Positions 17,220 through 25,248 of a stretch of DNA of 64,000 nucleotides are shown one piece after another (position 1 is the stretch's first letter; every line of letters starts with the position of its first letter). The DNA is taken from contig JACMPP010000118.1 in the NCBI GenBank assembly GCA_014377445.1, forward strand, positions 18,846 to 82,845. Reading direction: 5' to 3'. Source of the stretch: Oligoflexus sp. (GTDB lineage Bacteria > Bdellovibrionota_B > Oligoflexia > Oligoflexales > Oligoflexaceae). The notes under the pieces were generated by a model. That model made no database searches. It worked only from the letters and a program-made list of their open reading frames with translations, and was not told the origin of the DNA. The position numbers and the translations under genes are program-made.

Positions 17220-19052
17220 TTACTCGACAGTCACAGACTTGGCGAGGTTTCGCGGTTGGTCGACATCGGTTCCACGCTTCACAGCGATGTGATAGGCGAG
17301 AAATTGCACGCCCACAGTCGAGAGTATGGCTTGGAACACAGGGTTTTTCATTTGCGGGCAGGGGATGACCTGAACACAAATCTCTTTGAGACGGGCATCT
17401 TTCTCATCGCCAAGACCGTAGACCTGGCCTTCACGGGCACAGATCTCTTCAACGTTGGAGAGAGTTTTTTCGAAGTAATGATCGTGCGGAAGGATCGCGA
17501 CGATCGGGATTTGTTTGTCAACCAAGGCGATGGGTCCATGTTTCAACTCGCCCGCGGCGTAGCCTTCGGCATGGATATAGGAGATCTCTTTCAGCTTCAA
17601 AGCACCTTCCAGCGCGATGATCGAACTCATACCGCGGCCGATAAAGAGAAAGTTCGGGTATGCGTAGAGTTTGCTGGCGAGGTCGACGATATATTCTTCG
17701 GCGTTAAGCGCCTGATCAAGATAGAGAGGCAGAGTTTTGAGCTCGGTGATGATCGAACTCAATTCATCCTGTGAAATTCGGCCAAGCTTTTGGGCGACAC
17801 CCAGAGTCCAGAGATAGGCACAAAGGACTTGAGAGGTGAACGCTTTGGTCGAAGCCACACCGATTTCAGGGCCGGCCAGCATCATCAGAGCCGAATCACT
17901 TTCGCGAACGATGCTTGAGTAATTGACGTTACAGATACTGAAGATCTGACAACCCTTGTCTTTCGCATGTTTGACACAGGCAAGAGTATCGGCTGTTTCA
18001 CCCGATTGAGAGATCGCCATAACCATGGTCTGACCATCGGGCATGAGAAAAGGATCACGGTAACGGAACTCACTGGCCAGCTCGACGTTGACCGAGATGC
18101 CCAGCAGAGGTTCGATAAAATATTTGGCCGTCATACCCGCGTAATAAGCGGTGCCGCAGGCGACGATGTGAAGTGTCTTGATCTTTTTGAAGTCGATCTT
18201 TTCCAGGCCGAGAGCGGCGAGGTCTAGGCTGTTGCCTTTGACGAAAGCCTGGGTCGTCGCGGAGACAACGCGCGGCTGCTCATGGATCTCTTTGAGCATG
18301 TAGTGCTTAAAGCCCTGCTTGTCCGCGCTGCCGGGTGACCACTGCACATGCGTGATCTTGGTCGGCAAAGTGTTGCCGTTTTTATCCCAAAGTTTGAGAC
18401 CTTCCGCCGAGATCTGGGCGATGTCCCCATCCTGGAGGAAAACCGCTTTCTGCGTAAAGTTTACGAAAGCTGTGATGTCGCTGCCGAAGAATGTTTCGCC
18501 CTGACCCAAACCCACGACGAGAGGTGAGCCCTGTTTGGCAACGAAGATTTCGTCCGGAATACGGTCGACAATGAAGGCCAAAGAAAAAGCGCCTTCCAGA
18601 CGTTTGATAACGTTCTGAAGAGCGGCGATGGGCTTGGGAGTGACCTTCAATTCTTCGGCAACCAAATGGGCCACGACTTCCGTGTCGGTTTCCGAACGGA
18701 ACTTGATACCCTTATTGAGAAGCTCCTGTTTGAGCTCCTTATAGTTCTCGATAATGCCGTTGTGAATAAGAGTCAGATGCTCAGCCTCATGCGGGTGAGC
18801 ATTTTCTTTGGTGGGCAAACCATGCGTGGCCCAACGGGTATGGCCGATGCCGACGCGCGCATCCTGAGGCAGCTTCGCGATCGAAGGCTTAAGATTGTCG
18901 ATCTTGCCTGATTCTTTGCTCACCAAGATTTCACCTTGGTGAAGGACTGCGATACCGGCTGAATCATAGCCCCGATATTCGAGTTTTTTGAGGCCATCAA
19001 AGATGATGTTGATGCAGGGGCGATGACCGATATAGCCGACGATTCCACACAT
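17220..19052 (-). CDS. glmS: Glutamine-fructose-6-phosphate aminotransferase
   Basis: 610 residues when started at the ATG at 19052. This start is required because Cys2 is the N-terminal nucleophile after Met removal ('MCGIVGYIG'); an upstream start at 19085 would bury it. GlmS makes glucosamine-6-phosphate from fructose-6-phosphate and glutamine, the first step to UDP-GlcNAc. The class II amidotransferase part ('HTRWATHGLPTKENAHPH', 'LIHNGIIENY') is followed by two SIS domains ('SQSGETADTL') and the conserved C-terminus 'TDVDQPRNLAKSVTVE'. No glmS ribozyme-like structure was seen upstream. It is downstream of glmU. Confidence 0.97.
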   Translation of the reverse strand: MCGIVGYIGHRPCINIIFDGLKKLEYRGYDSAGIAVLHQGEILVSKESGKIDNLKPSIAKLPQDARVGIGHTRWATHGLPTKENAHPHEAEHLTLIHNGIIENYKELKQELLNKGIKFRSETDTEVVAHLVAEELKVTPKPIAALQNVIKRLEGAFSLAFIVDRIPDEIFVAKQGSPLVVGLGQGETFFGSDITAFVNFTQKAVFLQDGDIAQISAEGLKLWDKNGNTLPTKITHVQWSPGSADKQGFKHYMLKEIHEQPRVVSATTQAFVKGNSLDLAALGLEKIDFKKIKTLHIVACGTAYYAGMTAKYFIEPLLGISVNVELASEFRYRDPFLMPDGQTMVMAISQSGETADTLACVKHAKDKGCQIFSICNVNYSSIVRESDSALMMLAGPEIGVASTKAFTSQVLCAYLWTLGVAQKLGRISQDELSSIITELKTLPLYLDQALNAEEYIVDLASKLYAYPNFLFIGRGMSSIIALEGALKLKEISYIHAEGYAAGELKHGPIALVDKQIPIVAILPHDHYFEKTLSNVEEICAREGQVYGLGDEKDARLKEICVQVIPCPQMKNPVFQAILSTVGVQFLAYHIAVKRGTDVDQPRNLAKSVTVE

Positions 19053-19111
19053 ACTGCGCTTCCCTTTCAAAAATCGATTCAACATTGGAACAGCAATAAA
19101 ACGATCAGGCT

Positions 19112-20137
19112 CTAACCCATGCGAATGGTCCCAGCAGGAACCTTTGTGCCGTCGGGAATATTTACATCTTTCAAGGCGACATGGCTACCAATCTCGCAGC
19201 CCTTGCCAATGTGCGTCTTACCGCTCAAATGCACATGGCTGGCGATCTTACTGTCGGGTCCAATCTTCACGGAGACTTCGACGTAAGTGGACGAAGCCAT
19301 CTGAAAACTCACACCCTCGCTCATCCATCGCCGTCTGATTCTATCGAGCATCCGTTCTTCCAGACGAGAGAGTTGCATCCGGTCATTGACGCCATCAAAG
19401 GACCCAAAATCATCGGTTTTCCATACCAAAGCGGACACGCCTTTGGCCAGCGACAAGGAGAAACAATCCGTAAGGTAATATTCTTTTTGAGCATTAGACT
19501 GGGTGATCGAGCCGAGAAGTGAGAACAGGTGTTTCGTTTCGGCAAAGATCACACCGGAGTTGCAGAGCTGAACAAGGCGCTCGCTTTCGCTGGCGTCTTT
19601 CTCCTCGACGATCTTCAGGAGCTGGTTTTTCTCGTTGGTGATGAGGCGTCCGTAGCCTTTTGGTTCCGGATGATTCATGCCAAGCACGGCCAACTTTGAA
19701 GATTGGCTTATGCAGGTTTTCACAAAAGCCGCGAGGACATCTGCATCCATCGCCGGCGTGTCGCCTGCGCATATTAGGACATATTGGCTTTTAAGGCGAG
19801 GACCTGAGAGCAGGGACCCGCTCGCGTAGGGAGGAGGCGTGACGCCATCCAGACCAAAGCCAGCACAGGCAACGGCTTCGCCCGTGCCAAGACGGTCGCG
19901 CTGCAGCGTAAAAGTTAGGTCTCCGAATTCACGAAGTACGTCTTTTATTTGATCGACGTCTCCACCGACGACTATGCACTTTTCCTTGATACCGGCCGCC
20001 TCAAGGGTTTGGATGACGTGCCCCACCATCGGTCGACCACACAAAGGATGAAGAACCTTAGGAAGTTCGCTCTTCATGCGGGTGCCTTTGCCGGCCGCAA
20101 GAACTACGGCAGCAATCGTATCGTTTTGACTGTGCAT
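19112..20137 (-). CDS. glmU: GlmU-type N-acetylglucosamine-1-phosphate uridyltransferase, short
   Basis: 341 residues from the ATG at 20137 (GAGGG six to seven bases upstream); an ATG at 20185 would add 16. The uridyltransferase domain is intact: 'LAAGKGTRMKSELPKVLHPL', 'LGTGEAVACA', 'LICAGDTPAMD', 'GYGRLI', 'LCNSGVIFA'. Full GlmU is about 450 residues, with a long left-handed beta-helix that acetylates GlcN-1-P. Here only three or four hexapeptide turns follow and the protein ends ('IPAGTIRMG'-like closure), so the acetyltransferase catalytic residues are missing. The uridyltransferase step is likely retained; the acetyl step must come from another protein. glmS follows 59 bases downstream. 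Confidence 0.85.
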   Translation of the reverse strand: MHSQNDTIAAVVLAAGKGTRMKSELPKVLHPLCGRPMVGHVIQTLEAAGIKEKCIVVGGDVDQIKDVLREFGDLTFTLQRDRLGTGEAVACAGFGLDGVTPPPYASGSLLSGPRLKSQYVLICAGDTPAMDADVLAAFVKTCISQSSKLAVLGMNHPEPKGYGRLITNEKNQLLKIVEEKDASESERLVQLCNSGVIFAETKHLFSLLGSITQSNAQKEYYLTDCFSLSLAKGVSALVWKTDDFGSFDGVNDRMQLSRLEERMLDRIRRRWMSEGVSFQMASSTYVEVSVKIGPDSKIASHVHLSGKTHIGKGCEIGSHVALKDVNIPDGTKVPAGTIRMG

Positions 20138-20190
20138 AGATGCCCTCAAAAAAACAGGTCGATATATGGTTATATGTTTTATCATCTCGC

Positions 20191-20218
20191 TTGACGATGG
20201 GCAGCTCGAACCTATCTT
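20191..20218 (+). promoter_or_regulatory. Possible sigma-70 promoter for the NifU-domain gene
   Basis: TTGACG (20191-20196), 16 bases, TATCTT (20213-20218), in the divergent gap between glmU and the NifU-domain gene, leaving a leader of about 100 bases. Confidence 0.4.
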
Positions 20219-20325
20219 AAGATCTACAAGAAGGTCCGTCTTGATGCCTGAGTGTTTTAGAGGTAGATAAAACCTGGTAAAACGGCATGGAAAAAATTTT
20301 AAGTCGACAATCGACGAGGTATATT

Positions 20326-20751
20326 ATGTCAGAGACTTTGCAAGCAGTGAGTTTAAAAGCAAAATTAGATGGTAGCTGGCAAGCTTTGCACGAACCATCG
20401 GGGCGCGTAACGCATGGATTGACGGCTGATGAGGCCGAAGATGCAATGCGTTCGCTTCTTGGTGTCGATAAAGATGGCGATTTTGGAGAACCTCTGACGT
20501 CGCCACGCTTTGAAGGCACAGGCTTTGAAATCGCAACCCACCTCGAGGGTCCGGTGTCTCAGATGTTGGCTTTGCATTCAGGATTTGCCCGTCTCGAGGC
20601 TTATCAGGACGCAATTGCCACAATCCGCCTCGGCGGAGGATGTGAAGGCTGTCCGTCTTCTCGGCTTACTTTGATGAATGGCGTAAAACGCGATTTGCAG
20701 GATAAGTTTGGTGAAGAAGTTGTTATAGATGTCTTTCCGATACTTGATTGA
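20326..20751 (+). CDS. NifU C-terminal-domain (Nfu-like) iron-sulfur protein
   Basis: 141 residues from the ATG at 20326, which has GAGG six bases upstream; a start at 20287 lacks one. The C-terminal 70 residues are an Nfu domain with the Fe-S-binding C-x-x-C in 'LGGGCEGCPSSRLTL', and end in a typical beta strand ('EEVVIDVFPILD'). Nfu proteins carry or deliver 4Fe-4S clusters as dimers. The N-terminal 70 residues are not an obvious A-type or Hsp domain. The HEAT-repeat gene follows after 29 bases. Confidence 0.85.
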   Translation: MSETLQAVSLKAKLDGSWQALHEPSGRVTHGLTADEAEDAMRSLLGVDKDGDFGEPLTSPRFEGTGFEIATHLEGPVSQMLALHSGFARLEAYQDAIATIRLGGGCEGCPSSRLTLMNGVKRDLQDKFGEEVVIDVFPILD

Positions 20752-20780
20752 TTCAGTATCGCAACCATTAGTCAGGACGT

Positions 20781-21524
20781 ATGGGTATGTTTGGAAGTGT
20801 AAAAGAGTACTTAGATGGCCGTAAGGTTAAACGCATCGCAAGCGCGGCGAAGATGGTTACCAACGCTAAGGCGATCAAAGATGATCGATGGGCGTCGTTG
20901 GAATATTTAGCCAAGTCAATCGATAGCGTTGGAGATGCAGTGCCGGCTCTTTTGCCACGCTTCGAATACAGTCTTGAACACGGTATTAACGATACCCGTG
21001 AAAAAGAATTGGCCCTGAAAGGCATCGTTCGCTACGGCGACTCAGCGATTCCTTTCATCAAAGACTGGCTCCAAAAAACCAGCCGCATTGCGTGGCCGAT
21101 CAAAGCCCTTTACGAGCTTGGTCAGGATCAAGTGGTTGTCGATTGTTTGAAAGCGGCCTTGAACTACGGTGAAGTGTCCTTCACGCAGCACGAAGTCGAT
21201 AAAAACTACGATATTCTTTGCTACCTTCGCGACTACCAAATCCATGATCTCATCCCGCAGATCGCTCACTTCCTGGTCGACTCGGACGAACGCGTTCGTT
21301 ATGCAGCGGCTGAAGTGCTGATCGCGCAAAATACCGACGAAGTGAAAGACAGACTCATTCACTTCCTCGCCGACGATACTTCGGAAAATCGTCGTATTCG
21401 GGGTGCGGTTGCCCAACTCTTTATCGATCGCCAATGGAAAGTGCCGAATCCGGCCCTCTTCGAAGGCGGACGTGTGACTGAGCAAGTTTCGGTTGGTGCG
21501 GACGGACGTTTGGTTCACGCGTGA
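20781..21524 (+). CDS. HEAT-repeat protein
   Basis: 247 residues, soluble, no signal peptide. It is built of helical pairs with the HEAT/PBS-lyase look: 'LVDSDERVRYAAAEVLI' and 'LADDTSENRRIRGAVAQLFI' are two clear units, and weaker ones cover 40-150. HEAT proteins are protein-binding scaffolds. Co-directional with the NifU-domain gene, so a partner in cluster delivery is possible but unproven. Confidence 0.7.
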   Translation: MGMFGSVKEYLDGRKVKRIASAAKMVTNAKAIKDDRWASLEYLAKSIDSVGDAVPALLPRFEYSLEHGINDTREKELALKGIVRYGDSAIPFIKDWLQKTSRIAWPIKALYELGQDQVVVDCLKAALNYGEVSFTQHEVDKNYDILCYLRDYQIHDLIPQIAHFLVDSDERVRYAAAEVLIAQNTDEVKDRLIHFLADDTSENRRIRGAVAQLFIDRQWKVPNPALFEGGRVTEQVSVGADGRLVHA

Positions 21525-21533
21525 TTCTGGGGC

Positions 21534-21941
21534 TCAAGTCACGGTGCGGCGAGGTCCTTCAAAACGGGCTTCGTAGAGACCGTAGCGCAGGCCACCCTGA
21601 TCTTCGACAACCATCACCGTACCGTAGCCTGTCACAGGCAAAGGCTCCTGAATGATGACGCCTCCATGGATAAGGCATCGTTCTCTGAGCAGGCTCAGTT
21701 TCTCGCTCGATTCAAAATACGCAAGTACGGAAGGCGAAGCAGCTGGTTCTGACCCGGCCGCTTCGCTTTTGATTTTCGAGCGGATGCTGATTCCGTAAGG
21801 GCTGTCATCGGCAACCATGATCACCACCTGATCCTGAATGGCCACCGGCACCTGCTTCCAGCCTAAAATTTCTCCCGCAAATTTCAAACTCGCATTTACA
21901 TTTCGGCTATAAAACTCAAGCTGACAGAGCTTCATGTTCAA
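21534..21941 (-). CDS. VOC-superfamily (glyoxalase-like) protein
   Basis: 135 residues with the paired beta-alpha-beta-beta-beta pattern of vicinal-oxygen-chelate proteins: 'LEFYSRNVNASLKFAGEILG' at the start of module 1 and 'LIHGGVIIQEPLPVTGYG' with 'VEDQGGLRYGLYE' in module 2. The metal ligands of true glyoxalase I are not evident, so substrate and activity are unknown. It overlaps the alr stop by four bases and is co-transcribed with it. Confidence 0.7.
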   Translation of the reverse strand: MNMKLCQLEFYSRNVNASLKFAGEILGWKQVPVAIQDQVVIMVADDSPYGISIRSKIKSEAAGSEPAASPSVLAYFESSEKLSLLRERCLIHGGVIIQEPLPVTGYGTVMVVEDQGGLRYGLYEARFEGPRRTVT

Positions 21942-23050
21942 CTCAATTCTTTGGGGATGGCGGAATTCAATTGAGTCACGATTTCGTAATGAATCGTCTC
22001 AGCCCAATCGCCGATCGTGCTGGCTTCGATCGTCTCGCTGCCGTCGCGGCCGATGAGAGTGACCTGCATTCCCACTTCAACCTGTGAGAGATGCGTGATG
22101 TCGATCATCATCATGTTCATGCAAATCCGGCCTACGATCGGGCATTGTTCGCCCTGGATCAAGACATAGCCCCGGTTGCTGGCAAGACGGGGATAACCTT
22201 CGTAATAGCCAACGGGGAGAACCGCAATCCGCATCGCCCGAAGGGCCTTGTAGGTACAGCCGTAGCCAATAAACTGCCCGGCGTTGACCGTTTTCACAAT
22301 GGCGACTTCGGTGACCCATTTCATAACGGGTTTGAGTTCGATGCGCTCGCCCTGGCTTTGCAGGAACGAGAGTTGGTTGGTGCGCGAAGGCCACATTCCA
22401 TAGAGGGAAATGCCGATGCGGGTAATGGCGAAACGGGCTTTGGGCATAATCAAGGTCGATGAACTGGCCGCGATGTGAGGCATCAGTTCAAAGCCTTCCG
22501 CCTTCATTTCAGCCGCAACTTTATCGAAGCGTGCCAATTGCTGAAGAGCGTAGGATTGATCGAGCACGTCTTCGACGTTGGAGAAATGACTGCAAAGACC
22601 GACGAGGCGATCCTTGTTTTTACTAAGCTCGGGCATCAGGGCTGGAAGTTCTTCAGGGAGAAAGCCCTGTCTTGACATGCCGGTATCGATTTTGAGGTGA
22701 GCCCGCGGTTTCTTCGCGAGCTTAAACCATTCCTGAAGCATCAGGGGTTCGACCAGGAAGATATCAAGATCGAGCTCGGCGGCGCGCGCCACTTGCGAAG
22801 CCGCTAGGGGTCCCACAACGAGGATTCGTCCGGTGAAACCCAGGCTTCGGAGCTCCTGCGCTTCGGTTAGGTAATTGACGCCGAACCAGTCAGGATTTAC
22901 GCTTTTGAGAGCGGTATAGGTTTCTTTGAGTCCGTGGCCATAGGCATTGGACTTCACGATGGGTATGGCGATGGATGGCGCTGAGAGTTTCTGGAACGTG
23001 GCGAAGTTGTGTCGAAGGGCCTGCTGATCGAGAATAATGCGGCAACGCAA
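21938..23050 (-). CDS. alr: Alanine racemase
   Basis: 370 residues. PLP enzyme converting L- to D-alanine for peptidoglycan. The PLP-lysine motif is 'IPIVKSNAYGHG' near residue 33. 'LKIDTGMSRQGF', 'HIAASSSTL', 'RIGISLYGMWPS' and 'VGRICMNMMMIDIT' complete the family pattern. Length matches (about 360-370). The downstream VOC gene overlaps. Confidence 0.95.
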   Translation of the reverse strand: MRCRIILDQQALRHNFATFQKLSAPSIAIPIVKSNAYGHGLKETYTALKSVNPDWFGVNYLTEAQELRSLGFTGRILVVGPLAASQVARAAELDLDIFLVEPLMLQEWFKLAKKPRAHLKIDTGMSRQGFLPEELPALMPELSKNKDRLVGLCSHFSNVEDVLDQSYALQQLARFDKVAAEMKAEGFELMPHIAASSSTLIMPKARFAITRIGISLYGMWPSRTNQLSFLQSQGERIELKPVMKWVTEVAIVKTVNAGQFIGYGCTYKALRAMRIAVLPVGYYEGYPRLASNRGYVLIQGEQCPIVGRICMNMMMIDITHLSQVEVGMQVTLIGRDGSETIEASTIGDWAETIHYEIVTQLNSAIPKELS

Positions 23051-23065
23051 AGAAGATCCTTTTCT

Positions 23066-24193
23066 CTAGATGCCGACGAGTTGCAGGGGTTTGACATCAC
23101 GTTTCACAGACTCGTCGAAGCTCCAGTTGTAACTATAAGTTACCTCTTTCAGAGACGAATTGCACGGGCTGCTGGATTGAATGTGGAGAATGCCCACAGC
23201 GTAACCGTCCCGCGTGCTGCGCGATACAATTCCAATGTCGTTTTGGCAAGATGCTGTGGTCACGATACTGAGGGTGTCGTGCGTGAGATCATAGCTGCTC
23301 GGTCGTTTGATCAGGAGTTGCTGCGAACGCTTTTCGCCTTCGAAGGCGATGGGATCTTTGTCCTGAAGTTTTTCCGCCCATGGGGTCCAGATCAACTTCG
23401 GAGCGCCTTCAGGACATTGGACATCGTTATAGCGAGCCAAAAGCATCGAGATCTGGAGGCCTTTGGAGGTTTGGGCGCGAACGAGGCCGATCGGCGCTTC
23501 ATCGCAGCGTCTCAGGTAATAGGCTTTGTGCGAGTCACCCATCGCGAAGAGACGAGTCTGACCCCGGTGCAAAGTGTAGCGTGGGGGCGCCGTGTCTTCG
23601 GCGAAATTGGTCAAAGCGCGGAGTGGCGCGTGGCTGAAGTTGATATGGGGATACTTGACGATCTTGGTGGAGCGGTTACAGTTTTCGAATTTACCGTAGC
23701 GCCCTTCGACGATAGCGACCTCGTAGCCGTTCGCCTTGGGAAACATGTTCATCCCTAGGGCCGTGCCGCACTGCGAGGTATAGGACGCTTCAAAGCGATA
23801 ACCGTCCTCGTCCTGGACTTGATTGAAATTTTGGATCGGTGAAAGCTTGAGGAAGTTGGGTTCGTTGCTGGGGGTCAGGGAGAAAACCGCTGCGAAATCG
23901 GAAGCAACAAGCCGGGGAATAACCAGTTCTTCGAGGCCAGGAAGGTCCATGCAGCGGGCATTGGCGCGCTCAGTTGTCACGCCTACATATAATACTTTCT
24001 TTTCATCGGTTCGGAGCATAAAGCCGGCGAAGCTGGCGCCGCATTCTTTTTGGTAGGTGACGTGGATACGGCTCTCACGATCGGCGAAGACGCGAACTGG
24101 GTTCAAAGCCAGGCTACTCGAGGCGCTGAAGCCTTGGGTAGACGCCAATATAAACTGCACAAAAACTGCGAAGATGACGGCGAGCCGCTGCAT
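23066..24193 (-). CDS. Secreted protein of four cysteine-paired repeats
   Basis: 375 residues from the ATG at 24193, with AAGGAAA upstream; a longer frame to 24436 lacks support. A Sec signal peptide ends near 'GFSA'. The mature part holds four units, each with two Cys at the same spacing: C51/C81, C142/C172 and C230/C260 (30 apart), then C316/C344 (28 apart). The period is 91, 88 and 86 residues. The local pattern is Tyr or Thr, three to four residues, C-G/D/Q, then a beta-rich stretch, then C. I do not recognise the domain. The alr start lies 15 bases downstream. Confidence 0.72.
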   Translation of the reverse strand: MQRLAVIFAVFVQFILASTQGFSASSSLALNPVRVFADRESRIHVTYQKECGASFAGFMLRTDEKKVLYVGVTTERANARCMDLPGLEELVIPRLVASDFAAVFSLTPSNEPNFLKLSPIQNFNQVQDEDGYRFEASYTSQCGTALGMNMFPKANGYEVAIVEGRYGKFENCNRSTKIVKYPHINFSHAPLRALTNFAEDTAPPRYTLHRGQTRLFAMGDSHKAYYLRRCDEAPIGLVRAQTSKGLQISMLLARYNDVQCPEGAPKLIWTPWAEKLQDKDPIAFEGEKRSQQLLIKRPSSYDLTHDTLSIVTTASCQNDIGIVSRSTRDGYAVGILHIQSSSPCNSSLKEVTYSYNWSFDESVKRDVKPLQLVGI

Positions 24194-24429
24194 AGATATT
24201 TCCTTGAACTCTAATAAAGCAGCTTTTAGTAAACTAATTGACGTATGTCTACTTAATTCTGACGTGAGGTATAAGGTTCTTATCGGGGTTCTCCTAGATT
24301 TCTTGCAAGGCACTATGTGTTCTGGTAGATTCCTCCGCCTGACCCAACTATGAGCGCCTGCTACAGTGCAGTCGTTCTTTGATACATAGCAACTTGATCT
24401 CAGTTGGGCCGAGACTTGAGGAGAAAACA
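24194..24429. other. Divergent intergenic region upstream of rpmH
   Basis: 236 bases between the secreted four-repeat gene (minus) and rpmH (plus). A weak sigma-70 pair TTGCAA (24303-24308), 17 bases, TAGATT (24326-24331) may drive rpmH. I found no DnaA-box cluster or dnaA fragment. Confidence 0.35.
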
Positions 24430-24582
24430 ATGTCAAAACGTACTTTTCAACCGAGTAATCTAAAACGCAAACGTAACCACGGCTTCCGCGCTCGCATGTC
24501 GAGCCCAGGTGGACGTAACGTGTTGGCTCGTCGCCGCGCTAAAGGCCGTAAGCGTCTTGTTCCAGTCATCTACCAAAAGTAA
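24430..24582 (+). CDS. rpmH: 50S ribosomal protein L34
   Basis: 50 residues from the ATG at 24430, with GAGGAG about nine bases upstream. '[20 protein letters not shown]', '[16 protein letters not shown]' are unmistakable. A start further upstream (24379) is not credible. First gene of rpmH-rnpA-yidD-yidC-jag-mnmE. Confidence 0.98.
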   Translation: MSKRTFQPSNLKRKRNHGFRARMSSPGGRNVLARRRAKGRKRLVPVIYQK

Positions 24583-24595
24583 TTTTTAAAAGTCT

Positions 24596-25012
24596 ATGAA
24601 TCCTCCTTCCGAGGTCCCATCGTTGTTCGCGTTTCCTAAGCAGCTCAGGCTGCGTAGGAGACCTGAATTCACACGAACCATGGACAACGGCACGAAGATC
24701 GTAACCCCTTATCTGGTTATGATCGGTCGCCGCAGCAGTGGGCCTGCGTCAAGAATCGGATTTATCGTCTCTAAGAAAGTCGGAGGTGCCGTTACACGGA
24801 ATCGTGTGCGCAGGCGCCTTCGCGAACTTTTTCGTACTCTTCCCGACCGACCTTTAGGTATGGATCTCGTCGTTATCGCTCGCGGACAAGCCGTGGACGC
24901 TAGTTATGAGGCCTTAGGCCAGGCTTTAACTATGGCTTTGAGCAAGGTGAGGCAGCGTCTTGAAAAAGATGCGGCTCGTGCATTGGCTCAATCCGTAAGT
25001 ACATCTGGTTAA
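24596..25012 (+). CDS. rnpA: Ribonuclease P protein component
   Basis: 138 residues, slightly long (usual 110-125). Binds RNase P RNA and pre-tRNA leaders during 5' maturation. The RNR motif is 'VTRNRVRRRLRELFR', with 'IGFIVSKKVGGAV' before it. It begins 13 bases after rpmH, a near-universal pairing. Confidence 0.96.
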   Translation: MNPPSEVPSLFAFPKQLRLRRRPEFTRTMDNGTKIVTPYLVMIGRRSSGPASRIGFIVSKKVGGAVTRNRVRRRLRELFRTLPDRPLGMDLVVIARGQAVDASYEALGQALTMALSKVRQRLEKDAARALAQSVSTSG

Positions 25013-25038
25013 TTCGATTGAAGCCAGGACGGACACGA

Positions 25039-25248
25039 ATGATTGGTCGCCTACTTATCGGCCTTATCAGACTCTATCAAATATGCCTGGCACCTTTGCT
25101 AGGTCCGCGCTGTCGCTTCTATCCGAGCTGCTCTCGCTACGCTGTGGGTTGTTTGGAAACCTATTCTCTCCCTAAAGCGATTTCAAAAACTACCTTGCGA
25201 ATTTTGCGCTGCAATCCCTGGCACCCTGGAGGCGTTGATCTACCATGA
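25039..25248 (+). CDS. yidD: Membrane protein insertion efficiency factor YidD
   Basis: 69 residues from the ATG at 25039; a TTG at 25018 has no ribosome-binding site. The family signature is clear: 'CRFYPSCSRYAV' and 'RCNPWHPGGVDLP'. An amphipathic N-terminal helix binds the inner membrane near YidC. It overlaps the yidC start by four bases. Confidence 0.95.
   Translation: MIGRLLIGLIRLYQICLAPLLGPRCRFYPSCSRYAVGCLETYSLPKAISKTTLRILRCNPWHPGGVDLP

Noticed and set aside
17040..19110. glmS ribozyme
   Set aside because: The glmU-glmS gap is 59 bases and shows none of the ribozyme core; also glmS ribozymes are mainly in Firmicutes.
24194..24429. Replication origin beside rpmH
   Set aside because: rpmH-rnpA often flanks oriC, but there is no dnaA or dnaN, and I saw no cluster of TTATNCACA boxes.
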